Assembly: GCF_019104725.1 (NCBI RefSeq)
Contig: NZ_JAHRXF010000058.1
Location: forward strand, 1-33,679
Direction: 5' to 3'
DNA: 33,679 bases
Source: Streptomyces corallincola
GTDB lineage: Bacteria; Actinomycetota; Actinomycetes; Streptomycetales; Streptomycetaceae
A model generated the notes under the pieces. The model did no database searches. It saw only the letters and a list, made by a program, of their open reading frames with translations, and was not told where the DNA came from. The first letter of the stretch is position 1; each line of letters starts with the position of its first letter. The position numbers were made by a program, and so were the translations under genes. Shown here one piece after another: positions 17,292 through 24,858 of this stretch.

Positions 17292-19636
17292 ACGTCCGCC
17301 AGTGGTCCCGCGATCTCGCCCTCGGTGCCCGGTTCGCCTTCGCCGGGGGACGCGAGGGCTGGGTACGGCTGCTGCTGACGGCGGTCGGTGTCGGCCTGGG
17401 GGTGACCCTGCTGCTGCTCACCACCGCCGTGCCCCACGCCGTGTCCGCCCGCCACGACCGCGACGAGGCCCGCCTCGACTACACGTACGTACAGAAGCCG
17501 GTGCCGAAGTCCGACCGCACCCTGGTCGTCGCCGACGTGGACACCACCTACCACCGGCATCCGGTGCGCGGTCGGCTGGTCCAGCCCGACGGCCCCGAAG
17601 CCCCCCTCGCCCCCGGCCTGTCGGCGTATCCGGAGCCGGGCCGCATGGTGGTGTCGCCCGCGCTGAAGGAGCTGCTGGACTCCCCCGACGGGCGGCTGCT
17701 GCGGGAGCGGCTGCCGTACCGGATCACGGGCGTCATCGGGGACGAGGGCCTGGTCGGCTCCCGCGAACTCGCCTACTACGCCGGGGCCACCGACCTCGCC
17801 CCGCGCATCAACGGCTGGCAGACCGCCCGGATCGCGGAGTTCGGACGGCCCGTTCCCGCCCCCTCGGACGGACAGGACCCGGTGCTGGTCCTGCTGGTCC
17901 TGCTGGTGTTCGTGGTGCTGCTGATACCGGTCGCGGTGTTCGTCGCCACGGCCGTGCGGTTCGGCGGCGAGCGGCGCGACCGCAGGCTGGCCGCGCTGCG
18001 GCTGGTGGGGTCCGACAGCGGGATGACCCGCCGGATCGCGGCCGGTGAGGCGGCGGCCGGGGCGCTGCTCGGCCTGGTCCTCGGCACCGGCTTCTTCCTG
18101 ACCGGCCGCGCGCTGGCGGGCTCGGCCGAGGTGATGGGCACGAGTGTCTTCCCCGCCGACCTCGATCCGTCCCCGGCGCTGGCCGCGCTGGTCGCCGTCG
18201 CGGTGCCGGCCGCCGCCGTGCTGGTCACGCTGTTCGCGCTGCGCGGGGTCGTCATCGAACCCCTCGGGGTGGTCCGCACCGCCCGGCCGCGCCGACGGCG
18301 CCTGTGGTGGCGGCTGCTGCTGCCGTTGGCCGGTCTGGGCATGCTCGCGCCGATGCTGGGCCAGGGGCGGCGGAGCGGCGGCTTCAACGGGTACCTGGTC
18401 ACCGGCGGTGTCGCCCTGCTCCTCGTCGGCATCACCGCGCTGCTGCCGTGGACGGTCGAGGCGGTCGTGGCCCGGCTGGGCCGGGGCGCGGTCTCCTGGC
18501 AACTCGCGGTCCGGCGGCTCCAGTTGAACAGCGGTACGGCCACCCGCATGGTGAACGGCATCGCGGTCGCGGTGGCCGGGGCCATCGCCCTCCAGATGGT
18601 GTTCGCGGGCGTGGAGGCCACGTACACCCGGCGCACCGGGGACGATGTGCGCCGGGCGCAGATGCGGGTCCTGGTCGGCGGCGCGGATCTCGCGCGGGTC
18701 GGGCAGCGGTTCGCCGCGACCGAGGGGGTGACCGGCACCGTGGTGCTGGCGGACAACTCGGCCGCCGCCGACAGGAAGGACGGCGCGGGCACCGACTCGA
18801 CGATGCTGACCATCGGGAACTGCGCCGCGCTGCGCGAGGTCGGCCGGCTGCCGTCCTGCCACGACGGCGACGTGTTCACCCTCAGCGGCGACGACCCGGA
18901 CACCGACCGGCAGGCCCGCCTGACCGCGCGGCCGGGCCGCACCCTCTGGACCGAGGCCGGTACCACCTTCGGCGCCGCCCGGAGCGCCACGTACGCCTGG
19001 CGGGTGCCCGACCGGGTGCTGCGGGCACAGGTCCGTGACGCGCCCGACGGCATCCGGCACGGCGGCCTGCTGGTCACCCCCGGCGCGCTGCCGGACCGGC
19101 TGACCCGGAAGCTCGGCACCACGGTGTTCGTCTCCCTGGACCCCTCGGCCCCGGACGTGTACGAGCGGGTGCGCAACACCGCCGCCGCGCTGGACCCGGC
19201 GGCCGACGCCGAGGTGATGAGCGGCACCGAGGAGGCGGCCCGCTTCACCTCCGTCCGCACCGGGCTGCTGGTGGGCGCCGTCTGTGTGCTGGCGCTGATC
19301 GGCGCGAGCCTGCTGGTGTCGCAGCTGGAGCAGTTGCGCGAGCGCCGCAAACTGCTGTCGGCGCTGGTCGCGTTCGGCACCCGGCGCCGCACCCTGGGCC
19401 TGTCGGTGCTCTGGCAGACGGCGCTGCCGGTGGTGCTGGGGCTGGTACTGGCCTGGGCGGTGGGCGTCGGGCTGGGCACGGTGCTGCTGAAGATGGTCGG
19501 CGGCGCGGTCCGGGTGGACTGGCCGCGCGGTCTGGAGCTGACCGGGGCGGGCGCGGGCGTCGTCCTCGCGGTCACCCTGCTCAGCCTGCCCCCGCTGCTG
19601 CGGCTGGCCCGCCCGGAGGGGCTGCGCACCGAGTAG
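17288..19636 (+). CDS. FtsX-like ABC transporter permease
   Basis: 782-residue permease. One N-terminal membrane helix (about 26-48) precedes an extracellular domain of about 150 residues. A first FtsX block follows (helices about 198-223, 252-274 and 297-319, with RRDRRLAALRLVGSDSGMTRRIAAGEA), then two or more further helices (about 340-390), a second large extracellular region (about 430-640) and a C-terminal FtsX block with three helices. This two-block architecture allows one polypeptide to form the permease unit, unlike four-helix MacB. The second extracellular region has two cysteines in NCAALREVGRLPSCHDGD, possibly a disulfide. It is co-expressed with the ATPase and PadR genes upstream. 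Substrate unknown. Confidence 0.92.
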   Translation: MNVRQWSRDLALGARFAFAGGREGWVRLLLTAVGVGLGVTLLLLTTAVPHAVSARHDRDEARLDYTYVQKPVPKSDRTLVVADVDTTYHRHPVRGRLVQPDGPEAPLAPGLSAYPEPGRMVVSPALKELLDSPDGRLLRERLPYRITGVIGDEGLVGSRELAYYAGATDLAPRINGWQTARIAEFGRPVPAPSDGQDPVLVLLVLLVFVVLLIPVAVFVATAVRFGGERRDRRLAALRLVGSDSGMTRRIAAGEAAAGALLGLVLGTGFFLTGRALAGSAEVMGTSVFPADLDPSPALAALVAVAVPAAAVLVTLFALRGVVIEPLGVVRTARPRRRRLWWRLLLPLAGLGMLAPMLGQGRRSGGFNGYLVTGGVALLLVGITALLPWTVEAVVARLGRGAVSWQLAVRRLQLNSGTATRMVNGIAVAVAGAIALQMVFAGVEATYTRRTGDDVRRAQMRVLVGGADLARVGQRFAATEGVTGTVVLADNSAAADRKDGAGTDSTMLTIGNCAALREVGRLPSCHDGDVFTLSGDDPDTDRQARLTARPGRTLWTEAGTTFGAARSATYAWRVPDRVLRAQVRDAPDGIRHGGLLVTPGALPDRLTRKLGTTVFVSLDPSAPDVYERVRNTAAALDPAADAEVMSGTEEAARFTSVRTGLLVGAVCVLALIGASLLVSQLEQLRERRKLLSALVAFGTRRRTLGLSVLWQTALPVVLGLVLAWAVGVGLGTVLLKMVGGAVRVDWPRGLELTGAGAGVVLAVTLLSLPPLLRLARPEGLRTE

Positions 19637-19659
19637 CGGCACCCCCGGCGCCGTACCAC

Positions 19660-19703
19660 GGGCCGGTCCCCCGCCCCCGCGCCCCGGGGCGGGGGACCGG
19701 CCC
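19660..19703 (+). terminator. Terminator after the PadR-ABC operon, 18-bp stem
   Basis: Perfect 18-bp inverted repeat (arms 19660-19677 and 19686-19703) with an 8-base loop, 23 bases after the permease stop codon. Confidence 0.85.
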
Positions 19704-19743
19704 GTTGTACGGTGGCGTCCCGCTGTCCGCCGTGAGGAGAACC

Positions 19744-19797
19744 GTGCGCGTCCACGGCCCGTACGACCCCGCCGCCCCGACCCCGTCCGGTGGGTGA
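19744..19797 (+). CDS. Possible 17-residue leader peptide before ahpD
   Basis: A GTG with GAGGAG four bases upstream opens a 17-codon frame, MRVHGPYDPAAPTPSGG, ending at a TGA three bases before the ahpD ATG. The strong ribosome site and tight spacing suggest translational coupling to ahpD. The peptide has no recognised family, and its composition is close to that of random Streptomyces sequence. A -10-like TACGGT (19708-19713) lies upstream. Confidence 0.35.
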   Translation: MRVHGPYDPAAPTPSGG

Positions 19798-19800
19798 GCC

Positions 19801-20334
19801 ATGTCCCTGGACGCGCTGAAGGCCCAGATCCCCGACTACGCGCCGGAGTTGCGGCACAACCTCGATCTGGTGATCGGCCGCTCCCCGCTCCCGGAGCAGC
19901 GGCTGTGGGGCACGGTGCTGGCCACGGCGATCGCCGTCCGCTCCCCGGTCGTCCTGCGCGAGCTGGGTGCGGAGGCGCGGGAGCGGCTGGCGCCGGAGGC
20001 GTGGACGGCGGCGCGGGCCGCCGCCGCGAAGATGGCCCTGACCAACGTCTTCCACCGCACCCGGCACCTGCTGTCCGACCCCGCGTACGGCGGGCTGCGG
20101 CCCGGCCTCAGGGTGAACGTGCTGGGTGATCCGGGCGTGGACCGGGTGGACTTCGAGCTGTGGTCCTTCGCGGTGTCCGCCGTCAACGCCTGCGGGCTGT
20201 GCCTGGACGCGCACGAGCAGGCGCTGCGCGCGGCGGGCGTGGACCGTGAGGTCGTACAGGAGGCGTTCAAGATCGCCGCCGTGGTGCAGGCGGCCGGTGT
20301 CACCCTGGACGCCGAGGCCGTGCTCGGGAACTGA
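19801..20334 (+). CDS. ahpD: Alkyl hydroperoxide reductase AhpD
   Basis: 177-residue AhpD, an all-helical thiol protein that in mycobacteria recycles the peroxiredoxin AhpC using lipoamide-linked reducing power and has weak peroxidase activity itself. The CxxC centre is Cys131-Gly-Leu-Cys134 with His138 (ACGLCLDAHE), matching the known Cys130/Cys133/His137 arrangement of the M. tuberculosis enzyme; the supporting Glu is in DFELWSFAVSAVNAC. Length is standard. In S. coelicolor ahpD follows ahpC beside oxyR; here neither is present in the window, and ahpD instead follows an unrelated operon terminator. The ribosome site GGTGGGTGAG lies within the end of the possible leader frame. Confidence 0.93.
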   Translation: MSLDALKAQIPDYAPELRHNLDLVIGRSPLPEQRLWGTVLATAIAVRSPVVLRELGAEARERLAPEAWTAARAAAAKMALTNVFHRTRHLLSDPAYGGLRPGLRVNVLGDPGVDRVDFELWSFAVSAVNACGLCLDAHEQALRAAGVDREVVQEAFKIAAVVQAAGVTLDAEAVLGN

Positions 20335-20378
20335 CCGGACCCGCCTCCCCGGCGGATGCGCGGGGTGACGGGTCCGGT
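20334..20378. terminator. Bidirectional hairpin between ahpD and AI-2E gene
   Basis: Outer 10-bp arms ACCGGACCCG (20334-20343) and CGGGTCCGGT (20369-20378) enclose a second CCCCG/CGGGG stem. It begins within the last base of ahpD and ends six bases before the stop of the convergent gene. Confidence 0.65.
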
Positions 20379-20383
20379 GGTGC

Positions 20384-21769
20384 TCAGTCCTGCCGGGCGG
20401 GCGGCCCTTCGGCGTCGGGGACGCTCTCCGCGACGGGCGCGGGCGGCCCGGACGCGAGATCGGCGGCGTCCGCCCCGGTCTCCGGTTCCCCGGGCGGCGG
20501 CTGACCGTCCGTCACCTGCTCGGCCGGGCCGTGCCCCGCCGAGTGCTCCAGCGAATACTGCCGCAGATAGCCGACCACCGTGTTGGTCACCGCCACCAGG
20601 GGCACGGCGACGACGGCGCCGCCGATCCCGGCCACCATGCCACCGGCCGCGACCGTGAGGACCACGGCGAGCGGGTGCACCCGCACCGCGCGGCCCAGGA
20701 TGAACGGCTGGAGGACATGGCCCTCGATCTGCTGGACCGCGAGCACCACCACCAGGGTCATCAGAGCGGTGAACACGCCCTGGGTGACCAGCGCGACGAT
20801 GATGGCGAGCGCCCCGGAGGCGACCGCGCCGACCAGCGGGATGAAGGAGAACAGGAAGATGAACACGGCCAGCGGGACGGCCATCGGCACGTCCAGGAAG
20901 TAGATGCCGATGCCGATGAAGATGGCGTCGATCAGCGCGACCAGGACCGTGCCCCGCACATAGGCGGTGAGCGTGCGCCAGGCGCGCGGACCGGCACCGG
21001 CCACGCCCGGACGGGCGGCGGAGGGCACCAGCTTCAGGAACCACTGCCAGATCCGCTCGCCGTCGTAGAGCAGGAACAGCGTGGAGAAGAAGACCAGCAG
21101 GATGCCGGTCAGCGCCTCGACGACGACCTGAACTCCCTCAAGACCGGCGGACGTTATCTGGTCGGTGTTGGCGCCGATCGCCTCGCGGAGGTTCTTGGCG
21201 ATCTGGTTGATCTGCTTGTCGGTGACGTGGAACGGGCTCTTCAGCAGCCAGTTGCGCAGGTCGTCGATACCGCTCTGGATCTGGTTGGAGAGGGTGTCGA
21301 TGTTCTCCATGACCTGCCAGGTCACGAACCAGCCCATCAGGCCGATGACGACGAACCCGAGGATCGCGGTCAGGGCGGTGGCCGGTCCACGCGGCACCCC
21401 GCGCCCGCGCAGCCGGGCGACCGTCGGCTGGAGCAGCGCGGTCACCAGCAGGGCGATGACGAAGGCGAACACCACGAGCTGGACGGCGCTGATCACCCGC
21501 ATCAGCACCCACACGGTGCCCGCGAGCACCAGCAGCCGCCACCCGGCCTCGGCGGCGACCCGGACGCCCCACGGCACGGCGTGCGCGGGGTCGGGCCGGG
21601 GCGCGGACAGGACGGCCTGCCGGGGTGCGGGCACCACGGGGTCGGCGGCGCGGTCACCGGGGCCGGGGGTCCGGTCCTTCTCGACCTCCGCGCGCCGCTC
21701 GTCGAGCCGCTCACTCATTTCGGTCAGGCCGGCACCGAGCCTGCCGAGCCATCCTGGCATTCGAGACAT
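20384..21769 (-). CDS. AI-2E family transporter
   Basis: 461-residue AI-2E (TqsA/YdiK-type) membrane protein, a family with roles proposed in autoinducer, ion or small-metabolite export. About 80 cytoplasmic, charged N-terminal residues precede roughly eight membrane segments: two early helices (WRLLVLAGTVWVLMRV, VVFAFVIALLVTALL), a third (ALTAILGFVVIGLMGWFV), a long soluble loop with the amphipathic DTLSNQIQSGIDDLRNWLL region, then the conserved C-terminal half with FIPLVGAVASGALAIIVAL and the family signature region QQIEGHVLQPFILGRAVRVHPL. The C-terminal 55 residues are Pro/Glu/Ala-rich and disordered. AAGAGGACGGAAC precedes the ATG and supports the start. Function in Streptomyces is unknown. 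Confidence 0.92.
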   Translation of the reverse strand: MSRMPGWLGRLGAGLTEMSERLDERRAEVEKDRTPGPGDRAADPVVPAPRQAVLSAPRPDPAHAVPWGVRVAAEAGWRLLVLAGTVWVLMRVISAVQLVVFAFVIALLVTALLQPTVARLRGRGVPRGPATALTAILGFVVIGLMGWFVTWQVMENIDTLSNQIQSGIDDLRNWLLKSPFHVTDKQINQIAKNLREAIGANTDQITSAGLEGVQVVVEALTGILLVFFSTLFLLYDGERIWQWFLKLVPSAARPGVAGAGPRAWRTLTAYVRGTVLVALIDAIFIGIGIYFLDVPMAVPLAVFIFLFSFIPLVGAVASGALAIIVALVTQGVFTALMTLVVVLAVQQIEGHVLQPFILGRAVRVHPLAVVLTVAAGGMVAGIGGAVVAVPLVAVTNTVVGYLRQYSLEHSAGHGPAEQVTDGQPPPGEPETGADAADLASGPPAPVAESVPDAEGPPARQD

Positions 21770-21843
21770 GTTCCGTCCTCTTCCCCCGCTCCCCCGGTTC
21801 AGGCCGTCGTCCGGGCAGCCGTTCCCTACGACCGTACAGCGCG

Positions 21844-21877
21844 ACAGCCCCCCACCCTAGGACGGGCGGGGGGCTGT
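21844..21877 (-). terminator. Hairpin after the transglycosylase gene
   Basis: Perfect 10-bp arms ACAGCCCCCC / GGGGGGCTGT, with an inner CCC/GGG pairing in the 14-base loop. It lies 31 bases beyond the stop codon of the minus-strand SLT-like gene and upstream of the AI-2E gene. A TACGGT -10 candidate for the AI-2E gene follows it on the minus strand (about 21833-21838). Confidence 0.6.
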
Positions 21878-21907
21878 ACGGGTTGAGCGAGGAGGCGAAC
21901 AGACGGC

Positions 21908-22615
21908 CTAGTACCAGCTGTTGGCCTGCCAGAAGGACCACGCGTCACACGGACTGCCGTAGCGGCTGTTCATGTAGTTCAGGCCCCACTTGATCTGGGT
22001 GGCGGGGTTGGTCCGCCAGTCGGCACCGGCCGACGAGTACTTGCCGGCGGGCAGGGCCTGGAAGAGACCGTAGGCGCCGGAGGAGGCGTTGACCGCGTGG
22101 TAGTTCCAGCTCGACTCGTGGTTCACGATGTTGCTGAAGCACTGGAACTGGCCACCGGCGACCATCTGACGCGCCATCGCCTGGATCTGCGCGACCGAGT
22201 AGCTGCTCTGGACGGGGAAGCTGGAGGAGTCGCGGCTCGCGGAGCGGCTGGCGGCCTGCTCGGCCTCCTTGCGCTGCTTGGCCTCCTTCGCCTCCTGGGC
22301 CTCCTTCTCGGCCTGGGCCTTCTTGGCGACGGCCGTCTCGGCCGCTGCCTTGCGGGCCGCGGCTTCGGCGTCCTTCTTGGCGGAGGCGTCGGCGGCGATG
22401 GCCTGCGCGTCGGCCTGCTGCGTCAGGGACGCGGTCTGCACCTGCGCCTGCTCGCCCGCCGGGATGTCGGCGAGGAGGGTGGTGTCGGCTGCCGTCGCCT
22501 CAGCGTCGTTGTTCGGCTGCGCGGTGCTGCCCGACGCAACGCCCACAACGCTTCCGACGGCGGTGACCGCGGTGGCCGAGGCCACTGCGAATCCCCGGAC
22601 CGAAATCCGGCTCAC
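21908..22615 (-). CDS. Secreted SLT-like lytic transglycosylase
   Basis: 235-residue secreted protein. A short basic N-terminus and hydrophobic stretch (VRGFAVASATAVTAVGSVVGVASG) form a signal peptide, followed by a long Ala/Lys/Glu-rich region (about 65-124) likely to be a coiled coil or extended helix, and a C-terminal lysozyme-like transglycosylase domain (about 137-235) with the probable catalytic Glu167 in NHESSWNYHAVN and the substrate-cleft motif GAYGLFQALP. Such enzymes cleave glycan strands of peptidoglycan. I chose the GTG at 22615, not the upstream ATG codons, because GGAAGGAAACC stands just before it and the resulting N-terminus is a proper signal peptide. Two cysteines (159 and 223) could form a disulfide. 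Confidence 0.9.
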   Translation of the reverse strand: MSRISVRGFAVASATAVTAVGSVVGVASGSTAQPNNDAEATAADTTLLADIPAGEQAQVQTASLTQQADAQAIAADASAKKDAEAAARKAAAETAVAKKAQAEKEAQEAKEAKQRKEAEQAASRSASRDSSSFPVQSSYSVAQIQAMARQMVAGGQFQCFSNIVNHESSWNYHAVNASSGAYGLFQALPAGKYSSAGADWRTNPATQIKWGLNYMNSRYGSPCDAWSFWQANSWY

Positions 22616-22954
22616 TCGGTTTCCTTCCAGCATCGCCCGCTTCGGTGACCCTCGCGGACGCAATCGTGCCCTTGACACTGGCCTCCCAACTGCGGGTCAC
22701 GGAGGCGCGGGCCCGGTGGGCAACTCCCCTTGCGGGAAGCGCCGCGTGGTGCGCGGGCGGCATACGACGGCTCTATGGAGTTGAAGGTGGTGCTTCAGAG
22801 GTACCCGACCGCTGGGGGTACAGGTGTGCCGTATGCGGGGCCTGACAGGAGTGAGACTCTGCCGCACCCGGGGGCCGGTGGCAATTCTGTGTTGGGTGTG
22901 AAAGCTCACACCTCGTTTGGTGCGGGTCTTTTCTGGAAAACGCCACACGCCAAA
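22616..22954 (-). promoter_or_regulatory. Long 5' region of the transglycosylase gene
   Basis: About 340 bases without a gene between the phoH terminator and the SLT-like gene. It holds a perfect inverted repeat GGTGTGA-AAGC-TCACACC (22895-22912) and a GTACCC/GGGTAC hairpin (22801-22821). Streptomyces cell-wall hydrolase genes can carry c-di-AMP (ydaO-type) riboswitches, but I do not find the conserved ydaO core here. The region is likely a promoter plus a structured leader of unknown type. Confidence 0.4.
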
Positions 22955-22995
22955 GCGCCGCCCGGCTAGGCTCCTTGGCCTTTGCCGGGCGGCGC
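22955..22995 (-). terminator. Terminator after phoH-like gene
   Basis: 12-bp perfect arms GCGCCGCCCGGC / GCCGGGCGGCGC with a 17-base loop. On the minus strand the stem is followed by TTT. It lies 55 bases past the phoH stop codon. Confidence 0.75.
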
Positions 22996-23050
22996 CGGAA
23001 ACCCTCCGCGGACACTTCGGACGTGTCCGGCGTGGCGGGTCACTTCCCCG

Positions 23051-24376
23051 TCAGATGTGGCCCTCCTCCAGCATCTCGGTCACAAGTGCCGCGATCTGGG
23101 ACCTCTCGGAACGGGTCAGGGTGACATGGGCGAACAGCGGGTGCCCCTTCAGCTTCTCCACCACGGCGACCACCCCGTCGTACCGGCCGACGCGCAGGTT
23201 GTCCCGCTGTGCCACGTCGTGGGTCAGCACCACACGCGAGTTGGAACCGATCCGGGAGAGCACGGTCAGCAGGACGTTCCGCTCCAGGGACTGCGCCTCG
23301 TCCACGATCACGTAAGCGTCGTGCAGCGAACGGCCCCGGATGTGGGTGAGCGGCAGCACCTCCAGCATGCCGCGCGCGGTGACCTCCTCGATGACCTCGC
23401 GGCTGGTGACCGCGGAGAGGGTGTCGAAGACCGCCTGCGCCCAGGGGCTCATCTTCTCGGACTCCGAGCCCGGCAGATAGCCGAGGTCCTGCCCGCCGAC
23501 CGCGTAGAGCGGGCGGAAGACCATGACCTTCTGGTGCTGTCTGCGCTCCAGCACGGCCTCCAGGCCCGCGCACAGGGCGAGCGCGGACTTGCCGGTACCG
23601 GCCCGGCCGCCCATCGAGACGATGCCGACGTCCGGGTCGAGCAGCAGGTCGAGCGCGATCCGCTGCTCGGCGCTACGGCCCTTGATGCCGAACGCCTCCC
23701 GGTCGCCGCGCACCAGGCGGACATTGCCCTCGGCGGTGACCCGGCCGAGCGCCTTGCCGCGCTCGGACTGGATGGTCAGACCGGTATGCACCGGGAGTTC
23801 GGACGCCTCCGGGACGAAGACGTGGCCCTCCTCGAAGAGGATGTCCACCTGCTCGCCGGGGAGCGTCAGTTCGGACATGCCGGTCCAGCCGGAGGTGTCC
23901 GTGATGGCGAGTTCCGCCCGGTACTCCTCGGCCAGCAGGCCGACGGAGGACGCCTTGATGCGCAGCGGCAGGTCCTTCGACACCACGGTGACGTCGAACC
24001 CCTCGGCCTGCAGATTGCGGGCCACCGCGAGGATGCGGGAGTCGTTGTCCCCCAGGCGGTACCCGCTGGGCAGCACGCTGGGGTCCGAGTGGTTCAGCTC
24101 GACCCGGACCGTCCCGCCGAGTTCGCCGATCGGGATGGGGGCGTCGAGGCGACCGTACTTCACCCGGTAGTCGTCCAGCAGGCGCAGGGCCTGGCGGGCG
24201 AAGTACCCGAGCTCGGGATGGTGCCGTTTCGCCTCCAGCTCCGTGACGACGACGATCGGCAGCACGACTTCGTGCTCGTCGAAGCGCGTCAGGGCGTTCG
24301 GGTCGGCCAGCAGGACGCTGGTGTCGATGACATAGGTGCGCCGGTCGGGCTTGTGGCGCTGTGTGCTGGTCACCAC
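23051..24376 (-). CDS. PIN-PhoH fusion protein (PhoH2-like)
   Basis: 441-residue protein joining an N-terminal PIN ribonuclease domain (about 12-150) to a C-terminal PhoH ATPase domain (about 225-435). The PIN acidic residues are visible in VIDTSVLLAD (Asp18), VTELEAK (Glu47) and GDNDSRILA (Asp110, Asp112). The ATPase has Walker A GGRAGTGKS (256-264), Walker B AYVIVDEAQ (354-362) and arginine-rich RSERSQI. This matches PhoH2 proteins, which in mycobacteria were shown to be ATP-dependent RNA unwinding and degrading enzymes. The antitoxin-like PhoAT partner sometimes encoded upstream is not recognisable here. Start GTG 24376 or the adjacent GTG; no strong ribosome site is seen. Confidence 0.92.
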   Translation of the reverse strand: MVTSTQRHKPDRRTYVIDTSVLLADPNALTRFDEHEVVLPIVVVTELEAKRHHPELGYFARQALRLLDDYRVKYGRLDAPIPIGELGGTVRVELNHSDPSVLPSGYRLGDNDSRILAVARNLQAEGFDVTVVSKDLPLRIKASSVGLLAEEYRAELAITDTSGWTGMSELTLPGEQVDILFEEGHVFVPEASELPVHTGLTIQSERGKALGRVTAEGNVRLVRGDREAFGIKGRSAEQRIALDLLLDPDVGIVSMGGRAGTGKSALALCAGLEAVLERRQHQKVMVFRPLYAVGGQDLGYLPGSESEKMSPWAQAVFDTLSAVTSREVIEEVTARGMLEVLPLTHIRGRSLHDAYVIVDEAQSLERNVLLTVLSRIGSNSRVVLTHDVAQRDNLRVGRYDGVVAVVEKLKGHPLFAHVTLTRSERSQIAALVTEMLEEGHI

Positions 24377-24758
24377 GGAAGGACGTACCCCCTCGGATGA
24401 GGTCGGGGAGCGACGGTGTGGAAGCCGGGCCGGGAGTGCGGATGCGGTGCGACCGGTCCCCGGCCACCGCGGGACGCGGGCCGGACACCGGCCCCTCGCG
24501 GCGGCTTCCGTGCGCTGACCGCACGGTCGGGCTGGTGCAAAGGGCCTCCCGGACGGGCGACCCCGTGCCGCCCGCTGAGATCCGATGCCCGTGGTTCGGG
24601 CATCGACCTACTGCCTGTATGCCCCCCTTCACGCACGCCCATGCAGAAGCCGGGGGCCGCAGCCCGGTGAACTCCTTGTTACTTCCACCGGAACCGGGGT
24701 AGACGCAGTGCCCTTGCCGGGCGGGGCGGGGGGCTCGGGGGGCTGGTGTGGGGTGCCA
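24377..24758. other. Gene-free stretch with hairpins between phoH and prenyltransferase genes
   Basis: No credible coding sequence. It holds a perfect 8-bp hairpin CGATGCCC-GTGGTTC-GGGCATCG (24583-24605) and, ten bases on, a 7-bp stem CTGTATG / CATGCAG (24615-24646) whose plus-strand loop starts with six C residues. The first hairpin may end transcription from the prenyltransferase gene; the promoter of the phoH-like gene must lie between these and 24376 but is not obvious. Confidence 0.5.
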
Positions 24759-24858
24759 GTACGGGGTTCGTACGGGGTTCCAAGTAGGTCGTACGGGGTT
24801 CGTACGGGGTTCCCCAGGGGGTGCGTACGAGGTCCGCCGTGCGGTGGGTACGGGGTTC
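24759..24858. repeat. Array of GTACGGGGTTC repeats
   Basis: Five exact copies and one degenerate copy of the 11-mer GTACGGGGTTC: 24759, 24770, 24791, 24802, 24825 (degenerate) and 24848, in two back-to-back pairs plus two single copies. The last copy overlaps the stop codon of the prenyltransferase gene. The array is just downstream of that gene on its strand. Confidence 0.9.

Noticed and set aside
17228..19642. Minus-strand open frame of 804 codons antisense to the FtsX-like permease gene
   Set aside because: Gln/His/Arg-rich shadow of the permease gene with no domain and no ribosome site.
19637..19800. Remnant of ahpC before ahpD
   Set aside because: None of the six frames shows peroxiredoxin motifs; the gap is filled by a terminator and a short leader frame.
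22616..22954. c-di-AMP (ydaO) riboswitch before the transglycosylase gene
   Set aside because: Expected on biological grounds, but the conserved ydaO core sequences are not found on the minus strand.
24759..24858. CRISPR array
   Set aside because: Repeat unit is only 11 bases, copies are directly adjacent or irregularly spaced and there are no spacers or cas genes.
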